Below are positions 1 through 8,944 of a stretch of 39,873 nt of DNA, piece after piece; the stretch's first letter is position 1; each line of letters starts with the position of its first letter. The position numbers and the translations under genes are program-made. This DNA comes from Bythopirellula sp. (GTDB lineage Bacteria > Planctomycetota > Planctomycetia > Pirellulales > Lacipirellulaceae). The notes under the pieces are model-generated. The model did no database searches. It saw only the letters and a program-made list of their open reading frames with translations, and was not told where the DNA came from. The stretch spans positions 1 through 39,873 of the forward strand of contig JANQQA010000169.1 in the NCBI GenBank assembly GCA_028285205.1. The letters are read 5' to 3'.

Positions 1-836
1 TGGGGATCGAATTGTGGCTCGTCGCTGTGGGCGAAGACCACGCCCGACGTGCCCAGCGAGGTCGAGAGCAGACCTTTCTTGACGATGCCGTTGCCGACCG
101 CGCCCGCAGCGCAATCGCCCGCGCCGCCGACAACGACGCAATCGGTTGAGAGCCCCAGCTTGCTGGCGACCTCTTCCGTCAACGTCCCCGTAACTTCTGC
201 GGACTCGAAGCAGGTGGGTAACAAGTTGGCGTCAAGTTCCAACTTATTCAGCAGCGTCTTCGACCACCTCCGCTTCACCACGTCGAGCAACAGCGTGCCG
301 CTCGCGTCGCTTACTTCGGTGGCGAATTCGCCCGTCAGGCGCCGGCGGATTTCGTCTTTGGGCAGCAACACCTTGGCCAGCTTGGCGAAGTTGCGCGGCT
401 CCTTGTTTCGCAACCAGAGAATCTTCGGTGCCGTGAATCCGGTGAGCGCCGGGTTGGCAACCATCTTGATCAATCGCTTTCGTCCGCCGGCACGCTGTTC
501 GATTTCATCGCACTCGGCTTCGGTGCGTTGATCGTTCCAGAGCAGAGCAGGGCGGATGACTTTGTTGTTTTTGTCCAGGAAGACCGAGCCGTGCATCTGG
601 CCCGACAGGCCGATCGCCGCGACGTCAGCCGGCTTCAGCTTTGCCTTTTTGACGACTGCGCGCACCACCTTGATCGTGGCTTGCCACCAGTCTTCAGGAT
701 CTTGCTCGCTCCAGAGCGGTTTTGGATGATGACAGGGGTAGCCGGCGGACGACTCGGCGAGGATTGCGCCTGCAGGGTTGATGGCGAGGGCCTTGGTGCC
801 AGAGGTGCCAACGTCGATACCAATCGAGATACTCAT
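1..836 (-). CDS. xylB: Xylulokinase, N-terminal part (runs off left edge)
   Basis: This encodes a FGGY-family sugar kinase that phosphorylates D-xylulose with ATP to xylulose 5-phosphate for the pentose phosphate pathway, in the cytoplasm. The visible 278 codons start with the family phosphate-binding signature GIDVGTSGTKA at residues 6-16, followed by LSGQMHG and WNDQRT, which in xylulokinases contribute to the sugar site. The sequence SLGTSGVVFA near the window edge is the start of the C-terminal ATPase half. Full-length family members are about 500 residues, so roughly the second half lies to the left of the window. The start is the ATG at 834-836. The gene is divergent from the lipoprotein gene at 1041, with about 200 bases between them. 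The kinase family is certain; the xylulose substrate rests on the motifs and is likely. Confidence 0.9.
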   Translation of the reverse strand, partial: MSISIGIDVGTSGTKALAINPAGAILAESSAGYPCHHPKPLWSEQDPEDWWQATIKVVRAVVKKAKLKPADVAAIGLSGQMHGSVFLDKNNKVIRPALLWNDQRTEAECDEIEQRAGGRKRLIKMVANPALTGFTAPKILWLRNKEPRNFAKLAKVLLPKDEIRRRLTGEFATEVSDASGTLLLDVVKRRWSKTLLNKLELDANLLPTCFESAEVTGTLTEEVASKLGLSTDCVVVGGAGDCAAGAVGNGIVKKGLLSTSLGTSGVVFAHSDEPQFDP

Positions 837-953
837 AGTCGCCTGGGAAGTGTGGGCTGAAGGACGGGTCGGGAAGAATCGAGAGATGTGCCGCTGCAGC
901 AATGCCGTAGGCAACTGCCAACGTCTCTCAAGAAAGATCGCACGGTCTGCCCA

Positions 954-983
954 CTGACAGCGCCTTGCGTCCTCAACTATAAT
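954..983 (+). promoter_or_regulatory. Candidate sigma70-type promoter for the lipoprotein gene
   Basis: CTGACA at 954-959 and a perfect TATAAT at 978-983 are separated by 18 bases. Transcription would begin near 990, leaving a leader of about 50 bases before the ATG at 1041. This is consensus matching only. Confidence 0.45.
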
Positions 984-1040
984 CCTGATTTTTCCACGAT
1001 CTGCAACTCATAAATTCCGACTTCTACCGTCGGGAAACCC

Positions 1041-2327
1041 ATGCGGCACCTGATCGCGTTTCTGCTCGTCGGCTCATTTACCCCAATGCTGGGCTGCGGG
1101 GGGCCTCCGCCACAGCCTGCCGCGCCGAAGCAGAAGTTAACGGCTTCGAAGCTCACTGCCTTGGTGGTCGACGATCCAGGAATCGCCGCTGGACTGAAGC
1201 TGCTGCGCGGCGAATGGTTGGAACGCTCAGACGGGGAACTCGTCATTGAGGAGTGCACGACGCAACAGCTGCTGGCAGCTGAGACGCTGACAGCGGACTT
1301 GGTGATCTATCCTTCGCGTTATCTTGGCACCCTGGTGGAGCGCGACTGGGTGCGTACGGTTCGCAGTTCCGTGTTGGAGAGCGACGATGTCGCGACGCAG
1401 GATATGTTTCCGCTCGTCCGCGACCAGGTGCTGCGCTATGGCAATCGAGTGTATGCGCTCACGCTCGGCGAACCACCGCTGATGTTGCAATTCGTCAGCG
1501 GCGAGACCGACGCTACAAAGCTTAGTTGGTCGGAAGTTCCCAACCCCAATTCGGCCAATGACTCGCAGTTTCAGTATCCGCTTGCTATCGCGTTCTTGGC
1601 TCGCAGCGTTGCCTACGCGCAGAGTCGTAGCGGAGTGACCACATGTCTTGACCCGGATACGATGGAGCCTCGGCTCGCCGCACCGCCATTTGTGAAATCA
1701 CTGAGCGAGATGCTTGCCATTGAGCAAAACGATGAGCGACCGCAAAGCAATGCGATGTTTGGATGGCCGCACGCCGATGCGGGCGATAGCGGTGTGTTTG
1801 TTGCCTTGCCGATCGCAGACGAAGTGTTTCGTCCGCTGCGCGGTTCTTGGGAAGACAACGATCTCGACCGACCCATCACAGTTTTTCCTCTGGTGGGAAG
1901 AAGTGTAAGCGTCACGCGTGCGACCAGAAATTCCGCCTCGGCATCCAAATTGATGCGGTGGCTGGTGAGTGACAGCATTGCCGGCCAGCTGAGTCCCCGC
2001 AGCAGCGCGACGCTGTGGTTCCGCAAGTCGCAGGAGAGAAAGGCGACTCAGTGGCTGCCTGCCAACGGTGCTGAAGTGACTGCGGCCTCCGTCACGGCGC
2101 TCCTGTCGTCGGGAGACGCTTTTCTGCTGCCGCGCATTCCGGGTATCGACGAGTACCTCGGATCGCTCGAAGAGTCGATTCAAGCGGCAGCCGAGCAAGA
2201 TCAATCCGCCGCGAATGTTCTTGGGCAAGTAGCCCAGCAATGGAACGAGATTACCGATCGGCTGGGCCGGGATCGTCAGCGGGCGGCCTACCGCAGGCAC
2301 CTGGGGCTGGGCGAATCTGCCGATTAG
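1041..2327 (+). CDS. Lipoprotein, probable extracellular solute-binding-like protein
   Basis: A 428-residue protein with a short hydrophobic signal peptide and a lipobox ending in Cys19 (MLGC), so it should be lipid-anchored outside the cytoplasmic membrane. After a Pro/Ala-rich linker the chain has the general look of a type 1 periplasmic binding protein: early alpha/beta segments (LVVDDPGIAAGL, then LRGEWLERSDGEL) and a later block of helices with scattered tryptophans. I see no catalytic motif. No permease or ATPase gene lies beside it, which is unusual for a transporter component. The ATG at 1041 is chosen because the signal peptide begins directly there. Secreted lipoprotein status is firm. 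The solute-binding assignment is an inference from overall pattern, and a general surface lipoprotein is the alternative. Confidence 0.7.
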   Translation: MRHLIAFLLVGSFTPMLGCGGPPPQPAAPKQKLTASKLTALVVDDPGIAAGLKLLRGEWLERSDGELVIEECTTQQLLAAETLTADLVIYPSRYLGTLVERDWVRTVRSSVLESDDVATQDMFPLVRDQVLRYGNRVYALTLGEPPLMLQFVSGETDATKLSWSEVPNPNSANDSQFQYPLAIAFLARSVAYAQSRSGVTTCLDPDTMEPRLAAPPFVKSLSEMLAIEQNDERPQSNAMFGWPHADAGDSGVFVALPIADEVFRPLRGSWEDNDLDRPITVFPLVGRSVSVTRATRNSASASKLMRWLVSDSIAGQLSPRSSATLWFRKSQERKATQWLPANGAEVTAASVTALLSSGDAFLLPRIPGIDEYLGSLEESIQAAAEQDQSAANVLGQVAQQWNEITDRLGRDRQRAAYRRHLGLGESAD

Positions 2328-2477
2328 GGTCGATTTGTCCGTGTTTGAGCCCGTCGCCGGTGAGACCAGCGGGTTGTCAAAATTGGGCGTAGTCGTTAGC
2401 TTCAAAGATTCGCAAATCCCCCACTTCGCCTACGTAATCCGCAGCTTCTCGGAAGCTGGCCGTCTCGATAATTCGCC

Positions 2478-3722
2478 ATGATCTGTAGTGCCCAGGATGA
2501 TCAGCGCATTGTGATCACCGGAGTCGGTCTAACGGCTCCCAACGGCGACACGCTTTCCGACTACCGCGCGGCACTGCTGAGCGGCAAGAGCGGTGTCGAC
2601 CGCTACAACATTCGCTATGTCGGCGATACGCTCGCCGGACAGTGCCATTTCGATGAGCTGAAGTACCAGAAGCGCAAAGAACTGCGTCGTGGCACGCGGG
2701 CGGGGAGCGTGGCGATCTACTGCGCGAACGAAGCGATTACCAACTCAGGGATTGATTTTCCCAACGTTGATCCGACGCGCGTGGGCGTCTACATCGGCGT
2801 GACCGAGCACGGAAACGTCGAGACCGAGAACGAAATTAACGAGATCAAGGCGTTCGACTACGACACCAAGGTCTGGTCGCACCATCACAATCCGCGGACC
2901 GTGGCCAACAATCCGGCCGGCGAGATCACGCTGAACATGGGCATCACCGGCCCGCACTACACGATTGGCGCCGCCTGTGCCGCGGGCAACGCGGGCATGA
3001 TTCAAGGTGCCCAAATGCTGATGCTGGGCGAGTGCGACTTGGCGGTCGCTGGCGGCGTGTCCGAGAGCATCCATACGTTTGGCATCTTCGCAGGCTTCGC
3101 GAGTCAGGGGGCACTGGCGGAGAACGATGATCCAACAAGTGCCAGCCGTCCCTTCGATCGCGACCGCAATGGGATCGTCGTCTCCGAAGGTGGCTGCCTG
3201 TACATTCTCGAGCGTTATTCCGATGCCGCTGCGCGAGGCGCAAAGATCTACGGCGAACTGGCCGGTTACGCCATGAACTCCGACGCCAGCGATTTCGTGC
3301 TACCCAATCCCGAGCAGCAAGCACGCTGCATGACGATGGCTCTAGACCGCGCCGGGATCAACGCCAACCAGGTCGATCTGGTGAGTACGCACGCTACCGC
3401 CACCACCAGCGGCGACATCCAAGAGTGCGAGGCGATTCGACGGGTGTTTGGCGATTCGAAAGACACCCTTGTCAACAACACCAAGAGTTTCATCGGTCAC
3501 GCGATGGGAGCCGCCGGCTCGTTGGAGTTGGCAGGGAATCTGCCGGCGTTTGACGACGGCGTCTGTCATCCGACGATCAACGTGGAGAATCTCGACCCAG
3601 ACTGCGAGCTTGCTGGGTTGGTCCTCAACGAGCCACGCGAGAAAAAATCGGTCGATTACATCCTCAACAATTCCTTTGGCATGCTGGGCATCAACTCGGC
3701 GGTCATCATCAAGAAACCATAA
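2478..3722 (+). CDS. Beta-ketoacyl-ACP synthase (FabF/KAS II-like)
   Basis: A 414-residue condensing enzyme of the thiolase fold that elongates an ACP-bound acyl chain with malonyl-ACP. All expected active-site elements are visible: the nucleophile Cys167 in GAACAAGNAG, His305 in STHATATTSGD, Lys336 in NNTKSF and His341 in GHAMGAAG. The length matches FabF. It is the first gene of a plus-strand series: an ACP gene starts 59 bases downstream, then CrtI-like flavoproteins, a dehydratase and an enoyl reductase follow. The segment around the nucleophile (AACAAG instead of the usual TACATG) departs from housekeeping FabF, and the company it keeps suggests a specialised chain rather than bulk membrane lipid. 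The ATG at 2478 has no strong ribosome-binding site. The enzyme class is sure; its substrate is unknown. Confidence 0.93.
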   Translation: MICSAQDDQRIVITGVGLTAPNGDTLSDYRAALLSGKSGVDRYNIRYVGDTLAGQCHFDELKYQKRKELRRGTRAGSVAIYCANEAITNSGIDFPNVDPTRVGVYIGVTEHGNVETENEINEIKAFDYDTKVWSHHHNPRTVANNPAGEITLNMGITGPHYTIGAACAAGNAGMIQGAQMLMLGECDLAVAGGVSESIHTFGIFAGFASQGALAENDDPTSASRPFDRDRNGIVVSEGGCLYILERYSDAAARGAKIYGELAGYAMNSDASDFVLPNPEQQARCMTMALDRAGINANQVDLVSTHATATTSGDIQECEAIRRVFGDSKDTLVNNTKSFIGHAMGAAGSLELAGNLPAFDDGVCHPTINVENLDPDCELAGLVLNEPREKKSVDYILNNSFGMLGINSAVIIKKP

Positions 3723-3781
3723 GCGAGCCAAGGCGTCTCCGCCCACGGCGATCTACACGATAGCAGGAGCAAGCAGCGAAC

Positions 3782-4042
3782 ATGCAAACCGACGAAATCA
3801 GAGAAGAAATCCTCGACATTCTCGAATCGATCGCGCCGGACGAAGATCTCTCGACCCTGGACGACGCGGTGAACTTTCGCGATCAGCTGGAACTGGACAG
3901 CATGGACTTTCTCGACATCGTCATGGAGCTTCGCAAACGCCATCGCGTCCAAATCCCCGAGGACGACTATGTCGAACTCGCCAGCATGAACAGCACGGTC
4001 ACGTACCTAGAACCCTTGATGAAAGACATCGTCAAAGCCTGA
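3782..4042 (+). CDS. Acyl carrier protein
   Basis: An 86-residue acidic helical protein with the phosphopantetheine attachment site ELDSMDFLDI, in which Ser40 would carry the prosthetic arm. It holds growing acyl chains as thioesters for the enzymes encoded around it. It sits 59 bases after the condensing-enzyme gene and 74 bases before a flavoprotein gene, so it is probably the dedicated carrier of this cluster rather than the housekeeping AcpP. The latter normally lies with fabD/fabG/fabF and has a DSLD-type site. Holo-ACP synthase, encoded at 29595-29990 in this window, is a plausible activating enzyme. The ATG at 3782 gives the normal ACP length. Confidence 0.93.
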   Translation: MQTDEIREEILDILESIAPDEDLSTLDDAVNFRDQLELDSMDFLDIVMELRKRHRVQIPEDDYVELASMNSTVTYLEPLMKDIVKA

Positions 4043-4053
4043 GTGGAAAGGCG

Positions 4054-4114
4054 GAAGGTGGAAGGAGGAAGGCTGAGCAGTCCCTCCGCCTTCTAACTAA
4101 CGCCTTCCACCTTC
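4054..4114. repeat. Inverted repeat just before the first flavoprotein start
   Basis: GAAGGTGGAAGG at 4054-4065 is the exact reverse complement of CCTTCCACCTTC at 4103-4114. The purine-rich left side (GGAAGG units) and the pyrimidine-rich right side could form a long hairpin in mRNA. The right arm ends two bases before the ATG at 4117, which lacks a nearby Shine-Dalgarno sequence. It may control translation or be a dispersed intergenic repeat. Confidence 0.6.
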
Positions 4115-4116
4115 GT

Positions 4117-5496
4117 ATGTACGATACCATCATCATCGGCGCAGGCATGTCGGGGTTGGCAGCCGGCATTCGGCTGGCCTACTACGATCAGCGCGTGTGC
4201 ATCTTGGAGAAGCACACCACCATTGGTGGGCTAAATTCCTTCTATCGCATGCGTGGCCGTGACTACGATGTCGGGCTCCACGCGCTCACGAATATAACGC
4301 CCAAGGGTACCAAGCGCGGTCCGCTGGCCCGGCTACTCAAGCAACTGCGAATCTCCCGCGACGATCTGCAGATTTCTCCGCAACTGGGCTCCGACATCGT
4401 CTTCCCCGGTGTTCGCCTGCGGTTCAACAACGACTTCGAGTTGCTACGCTCCGAGATCGCGCGCGAGTTCCCCGGTCAGATCGACAACTTCGAACGCGTC
4501 GTGAGCGAGATCGTCGAGTACGACGACCTCGACGATACTCATCAGGCGATTTCAGCACGCGACAAGCTCAACCAACTGATCAGCGAACCGCTTCTGATCG
4601 AGATGTTCTTTTGCCCGCTAATGTTCTACGGCTCCGCCCGCGAACACGATATGGACTGGGGGCAGTTTTCGATTATGTTCCGCAGCATTTTCATGGAAGG
4701 ACTGGGGCGTCCGTACGCGGGCGTGCGGCTTATACTCAAACACCTGGTGCGCAAGTTCCGCGGCCTGGGGGGCGAGTTGAAGCTTCGCACCGGGGTCGAG
4801 CGACTGGCCGTCGACAACGGCCACGTATGCGGCGTGGTGCTGGAAAATGGCGAAGAGATTCAGGGGCGGCGAATCCTCTCCTCAGCTGGCTGGCCCGAAA
4901 CCATGCGGATGTGCGACGACGGCGATCCGGTCACGTCGCGGAGTCCCGGTCGACTTAGTTTCTGCGAGACGATCGCCACGCTCGACGTGCAGCCGCAGGA
5001 ATTAGGGCATCGCAGCACGATCACTTTTTTCAATGACAGCGAAGAGTTCCATTGGACCAAACCCGATGAGCCAGTCGACGTGCGCAGCGGCGTGATTTGC
5101 AGCCCCAACAACTTCGACTACGGCGAATCACTTCTCGACGAGGGGACGATGCGTATCACGGCGCTAGCCAATTTCGATTATTGGAATGCCCTCGACGAGC
5201 ACGAATATAACATGGAAAAGCTGCGCTGGTACGATCGCATCACCGATTCAGCGGTGCGATTTGTGCCCGACTATCGCCATCACGTGCTCGATACCGACAT
5301 GTTCACTCCCACAACCGTTGTCCGCTTTACCGGTCACGACGGTGGGGCGATCTATGGCACGCCCGACAAGCAAATCGACGGCCGTACGCATCTGGACAAC
5401 CTCTTCGTCTGTGGAACCGACCAGGGCTTCGTTGGTATTGTGGGCAGCATTGTTAGCGGCATCAGCATGGCGAATATGCATTGTTTGAGGGACTAG
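4117..5496 (+). CDS. CrtI/phytoene desaturase-like FAD oxidoreductase (first copy)
   Basis: A 459-residue flavoprotein. The N-terminus has the dinucleotide-binding motif IIGAGMSGLAAG at residues 6-17, followed by the acidic end of the second strand (ILEK) and the GGLNS segment typical of carotenoid desaturases and retinol saturases. The C-terminal FAD segment (LFVCGTDQGFVGIVGSI) is also present. Family members add or remove double bonds in conjugated polyene chains. No carotenoid-synthesis gene lies here; instead the gene follows a condensing enzyme and an ACP, so an acyl-chain substrate is inferred. The ATG at 4117 is chosen because the Rossmann fold starts at once. The frame stays open far upstream, but that part overlaps the previous genes in another frame. 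The class is sure; the substrate and direction of reaction are unknown. Confidence 0.9.
   Translation: MYDTIIIGAGMSGLAAGIRLAYYDQRVCILEKHTTIGGLNSFYRMRGRDYDVGLHALTNITPKGTKRGPLARLLKQLRISRDDLQISPQLGSDIVFPGVRLRFNNDFELLRSEIAREFPGQIDNFERVVSEIVEYDDLDDTHQAISARDKLNQLISEPLLIEMFFCPLMFYGSAREHDMDWGQFSIMFRSIFMEGLGRPYAGVRLILKHLVRKFRGLGGELKLRTGVERLAVDNGHVCGVVLENGEEIQGRRILSSAGWPETMRMCDDGDPVTSRSPGRLSFCETIATLDVQPQELGHRSTITFFNDSEEFHWTKPDEPVDVRSGVICSPNNFDYGESLLDEGTMRITALANFDYWNALDEHEYNMEKLRWYDRITDSAVRFVPDYRHHVLDTDMFTPTTVVRFTGHDGGAIYGTPDKQIDGRTHLDNLFVCGTDQGFVGIVGSIVSGISMANMHCLRD
5487..5492 (+). promoter_or_regulatory. Ribosome-binding site supporting a TTG start
   Basis: GAGGGA, inside the last codons of the flavoprotein gene, lies six bases before TTG at 5499. 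It favours that TTG over the earlier in-frame TTG at 5481, which has no such site. Confidence 0.55.
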
Positions 5497-5498
5497 GG

Positions 5499-6218
5499 TT
5501 GAAAACGCTCCGCCGATTCTCCCTGCTCAATCTCATTCTGCTCTCAACCGTATTCGCTATGGCAGTCGGGTTGTGGAGACTTGGCAACGAAGTCGTGCCA
5601 CTTCGTGAGGAAGTGAATCGGTTGCGGCGCGAAGCCGGACATCTCCACATCGACGACCCGACCAAACTACACGCGATCGGGATAGAAACCGTCGATCGAG
5701 ACTACTGGCGCTGGCGCGTCTATATCCCGGAGGGACCTACATTCTACCTGCATACACACTCTCGTGACCTACCTCGAAGCGGAATACCATGGAAATGGGT
5801 AGGTGACGGACATAGACTCCATCCAGGTGAGCAAGTCTTTCACTACCGCATTAAGGAGGTGCCCGGCGAACCAGATCGGCTGACTAGTTTGCTACGTAGC
5901 AATACAGTAACACATGCATTCGGCACAGAGATTAAGATCCGCGAGAGGAAAGCAGAATGGATCAACACTCCGTATCTAGAGCACCGTCTCGAATCGGCAG
6001 CCGGTGTCATGCCATGGCAGGTCAGTGTCGCCGCGGACAAACCACTTGTCTTATTGAGGCTTCGCGCACGGAAAGCCGTGCTTAACTACGATAGCGACGG
6101 CAAACAAGTTGGCAGGGCCTATCGCGAGATTGAGGAGCCCACAGATGGGGTCATGATTTGGATTGACCAATTCAAGGACGGTGCAAGTATTGCCAACCAG
6201 TACCAAGTGAAAGACTAG
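5499..6218 (+). CDS. Membrane-anchored protein of unknown function
   Basis: About 239 residues. A short basic start (LKTLRRFSLLNL) leads into one membrane helix, then a short coiled-coil-like stretch rich in Leu, Arg and Glu (VVPLREEVNRLRREAG), then a soluble domain with many aromatic residues and no motif I recognise. The layout of basic start plus RFSL-type helix is common among planctomycete membrane proteins of unknown role. I place the start at TTG 5499, right after the upstream stop, because GAGGGA precedes it; TTG 5481 would give 245 residues. Third codon positions are visibly richer in A and T than in the genes on both sides (runs such as AAT ACA GTA ACA CAT GCA). It separates two related flavoprotein genes, so it may be a later insertion. 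Confidence 0.75.
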   Translation: MKTLRRFSLLNLILLSTVFAMAVGLWRLGNEVVPLREEVNRLRREAGHLHIDDPTKLHAIGIETVDRDYWRWRVYIPEGPTFYLHTHSRDLPRSGIPWKWVGDGHRLHPGEQVFHYRIKEVPGEPDRLTSLLRSNTVTHAFGTEIKIRERKAEWINTPYLEHRLESAAGVMPWQVSVAADKPLVLLRLRARKAVLNYDSDGKQVGRAYREIEEPTDGVMIWIDQFKDGASIANQYQVKD

Positions 6219-6309
6219 CTGACCTCCGTTCGCTGCCCCATCCACAGCTGAACAACGAATTGCTACACTAAGGTGCTTAACAAGACTTTCCACAGCATAG
6301 CGTTACCTG

Positions 6310-7800
6310 ATGCCTAAAGACTTTCTCAAACACGCCAAGAATCACTACGACGTCGTTGTCATCGGCTCGGGCCTCGCCGGACTAACGGCGGCGAATATCC
6401 TCGCGCGCCAGGGACGTAGCGTGCTGCTCGTCGAACAGCATTACAAGTTGGGGGGCATGGCCACCTGGTTCAAACGGCCGGGCGGGCATATCTTCGACAT
6501 CTCGTTGCACGGGTTCCCCTACGGCATGGTCAAGTCGTGCCGGCGGTATTGGTCGAAAGAGATTGCTGATTCGATCGTCCAACTCGATGGCGTGCGATTC
6601 GACAACCCGATGTTTTCGCTCTGGACGAGCTTCACCCGCGAAGACTTCACCAAGCAGCTGATCGAGAAGTTTGGCGTCGAAGAAGCAAGTGTCGTCGCGT
6701 TCTTCGATAAAGCACGCGGCATGAACTTCTACGACGATCAAACGACCACGGCTCGAGAGCTATTCGACGAGTTCTTCCCCGGTCGTGAAGACGTGATCCG
6801 CTTGCTGATGGAGCCGATCACCTACGCCAATGGCAGCACCTTGGAAGATCCGGCGATCAGCTACGGCATCGTGTTCAGTAATTTTATGTCCAAGGGTGTG
6901 TTCACGTTCCAGGGGGGCACCGACAAACTGATTCACCAGATGGAAGCCGAGCTCAAGAAGAGCGGCGTGGACATCGCAATCAATTGCGACGCACAAAAGA
7001 TCAACTTGGAGGGCGGCAAGGTGAAGTCGGTCGAAGTCGATGCCAAGGGCGCGAAGCACACGATCGCCTGCGACGCGGTGGTTTCCAATGCGAACATCCG
7101 CCAGACCATTTTTCAGTTGGTCGGCGAAGACAAGTTCGACCGTGGATTTATCGACGATGCTAAGGCCGTCCGACTAAACAACAGCAGCACGCAGGTCTAC
7201 ATGGCCCTGCAGCCCGACGACCAACTCGACGTCCATGAACTGGGAGACCTGCTGTTCAGCAGCACGGCTCCGAAATTTGAGACCGACGCACTCTTATCAC
7301 GCGACATCACTAGCCGTACGTATTCGTTCTACTATCCCAAGACCCGTCCGCACGCGGATCCGCGCTGTCTGATCGTGAGCAGCACGAATGCGCACTACCA
7401 CGATTGGGCTGACTTGCCGGAAGACGAATACGCCGACAGCAAGCAGGACTTGTGCGAAACCACACTCGACGCACTGGACAAGTACGTCCCCAACATTCGC
7501 GAGCGCGTTGTGCACGTGGAAGCTTCGACGCCGCGTAGCTTTAAGCACTACACGGCGCATCCTGCCGGCGCAAGTTTTGGCACCAAGTTTGAAGGACTGG
7601 CCGTTAGCCGGGCCCTGCCGCAACAAGTGACGGGCCTCTACCACGCCGGTAGTGTTGGCATCATCATGAGCGGCTGGCTGGGCGCGATGAACTACGGTGT
7701 GATCGTCGCCAACGAAGTCGACAACCAGTTGATGAGCAATAGTTCGCTTTCGACGGCAGCTGCGGAGCAGGGCGTTGCGGAAGACGTGGCGGCGAGTTGA
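6310..7800 (+). CDS. CrtI/phytoene desaturase-like FAD oxidoreductase (second copy)
   Basis: A 496-residue flavoprotein of the phytoene desaturase / retinol saturase superfamily. It shows the dinucleotide-binding motif [13 protein letters not shown] at residues 16-28, then [11 protein letters not shown], and a C-terminal FAD segment ([15 protein letters not shown]). The middle part, with [16 protein letters not shown], matches the family segment where the chain folds back to the flavin. It is clearly diverged from the flavoprotein at 4117 and not a recent duplicate. It lies in the same cluster as the condensing enzyme, ACP, dehydratase and enoyl reductase genes, so it probably works on a carrier-bound or free unsaturated chain. 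The ATG at 6310 fits, with a short N-terminal extension before the fold. The class is firm, the reaction open. Confidence 0.9.
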   Translation: MPKDFLKHAKNHYDVVVIGSGLAGLTAANILARQGRSVLLVEQHYKLGGMATWFKRPGGHIFDISLHGFPYGMVKSCRRYWSKEIADSIVQLDGVRFDNPMFSLWTSFTREDFTKQLIEKFGVEEASVVAFFDKARGMNFYDDQTTTARELFDEFFPGREDVIRLLMEPITYANGSTLEDPAISYGIVFSNFMSKGVFTFQGGTDKLIHQMEAELKKSGVDIAINCDAQKINLEGGKVKSVEVDAKGAKHTIACDAVVSNANIRQTIFQLVGEDKFDRGFIDDAKAVRLNNSSTQVYMALQPDDQLDVHELGDLLFSSTAPKFETDALLSRDITSRTYSFYYPKTRPHADPRCLIVSSTNAHYHDWADLPEDEYADSKQDLCETTLDALDKYVPNIRERVVHVEASTPRSFKHYTAHPAGASFGTKFEGLAVSRALPQQVTGLYHAGSVGIIMSGWLGAMNYGVIVANEVDNQLMSNSSLSTAAAEQGVAEDVAAS

Positions 7801-8418
7801 CATCGGAGTCAATTCCAGGAAGAAGATTTCAATTGGGGAGACGTCGGGCGGGGCTCAGCGCCTGCCGATTGCAGAAGGAAGGCACACTCGAACAACGCCG
7901 AATCTGCGAGATCTTCTGTGGCCAAGAATGAGGGAGTGATCGCGCCGGGCGATGCAGTAAAATGGTGCGTCTGGGCTGGAACTTGTTCACGTTGTCCAGG
8001 TCCTGCGTCTGGCCCGCCGGTTGAGTCGATCGCCATCAAGCGGCTCATTAGCGGAGAGTGGTAGATCGCCGAGATTTCGTTTTTGCGACACCGAGTACAA
8101 CCAAAAATCAGCCGTAAGCCCAAGCTGGGCAGGGGGTTACACTGTCGAGACCGCAGACTTTTGCAACACGTTCTCACCCAAACCTTTCAATACTGAATCC
8201 GTAGCGCGCCAAGCCGGATGACGTAAACCGTTACAGCTAAACGAGTAAGCATGCCAAGGCCTTCCTTGGCGTACGAGAGTTTTGAAAACGAATCACGTTA
8301 CCATTTCAAAAAGCAAAAATCCCCGTTGGAGGGGTGCCGGGCCAAATCCTCAATAACCGCAAGGCAACCGCCTCGCCGGAGCACCCTGAAACCAATTGAT
8401 AGCTAGCCAAAGTATCAC
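7801..8418. other. 618-base stretch without a convincing gene
   Basis: This separates the second flavoprotein gene from the dehydratase gene. Open frames in it (for example the reverse frame at 7809-8177) have no recognisable domain. It holds a perfect small hairpin at 8253-8270, a GTTTT-G-AAAAC inverted repeat just after it, and a CCCC/GGGG mini-hairpin near 8319-8332. A promoter for the downstream gene pair is likely here, but I cannot place one. Confidence 0.6.
8253..8270 (+). other. Hairpin GCCAAGG-CCTT-CCTTGGC
   Basis: A perfect seven-base-pair stem with a four-base loop, with no direct T-run after it. It could be a weak terminator, a processing site or a chance structure inside the long gap of the lipid cluster. 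Confidence 0.4.
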
Positions 8419-8883
8419 ATGAGCCAAGAAGCCATCCAACAAGCCATCCCGCATCGTCCACCGTTCTTGCTGCTCGACGAAATTGTCGAGCAGTCAGACG
8501 AGCGAATCGTCTGCCAGAAGCGATTCACCGGCGACGAGTTTTGGTATCAGGGGCACTATCCCGATTACCCGCTAACGCCCGGTGTGCTGCTGTGTGAGGC
8601 TGCAATGCAGGCGGGAGCCGTGTTGCTCTCGAAGATCACCGTCGAGGCCCAGGAAGGGCAGGGCACTGCTGGTGGCGTGCCGGTGGCGACGCGGATGAAC
8701 AACGTGCAGTTCCGCGCGATGGTTCATCCGGGCGAGGAGATCACTATCGAGGTCGATCTCGTCGAGCGGCTCTCCAACGCCTATTTCATGAAGGCCAAGG
8801 TCACCAACGCGTCTGCGGGCAAACTGGCGGCGCGATTGGAGTTTGCTTGCACCGTCGCGGCCCCGCAGGGAGGAACACGATGA
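8419..8883 (+). CDS. 3-hydroxyacyl-ACP dehydratase, FabZ-like
   Basis: A 154-residue hotdog-fold protein. It has the FabZ opening PHRPPFLLLD (residues 11-20), the catalytic His46 in GHYPDYPLTPG and the acidic partner Glu60 in LLCEAAMQ. The reaction would be removal of water from a 3-hydroxyacyl-ACP to give the trans-2-enoyl form. Its active-site segment GHYPDYPLTPGV differs from the housekeeping GHFPGNPVMPGV, so it looks like a specialised paralogue. The enoyl reductase gene starts 61 bases downstream, which makes these two an obvious pair of consecutive steps. The first ATG, at 8419, gives the normal FabZ length. The substrate chain is unknown. Confidence 0.9.
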   Translation: MSQEAIQQAIPHRPPFLLLDEIVEQSDERIVCQKRFTGDEFWYQGHYPDYPLTPGVLLCEAAMQAGAVLLSKITVEAQEGQGTAGGVPVATRMNNVQFRAMVHPGEEITIEVDLVERLSNAYFMKAKVTNASAGKLAARLEFACTVAAPQGGTR

Positions 8884-8944
8884 ACATTGAGCTCTGAACG
8901 GCCATTCCGCCTGTTCAGCGCTCATCGCTTTATCGAGCATCGTT

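Noticed and set aside
1698..2405. Reverse 235-residue frame over the lipoprotein gene
   Set aside because: It is a shadow of the plus-strand gene, Arg-rich, without signal peptide or domain; the plus frame has a lipobox.
3448..4116. Long open frame extending the first flavoprotein upstream (would add 223 residues)
   Set aside because: It overlaps the condensing-enzyme end and the whole ACP gene in another frame, has arginine/serine-rich non-family sequence, and the FAD fold begins exactly at ATG 4117.
7809..8177. Reverse 122-residue frame in the long gap
   Set aside because: No domain, no start signal, and composition unlike the neighbouring genes.
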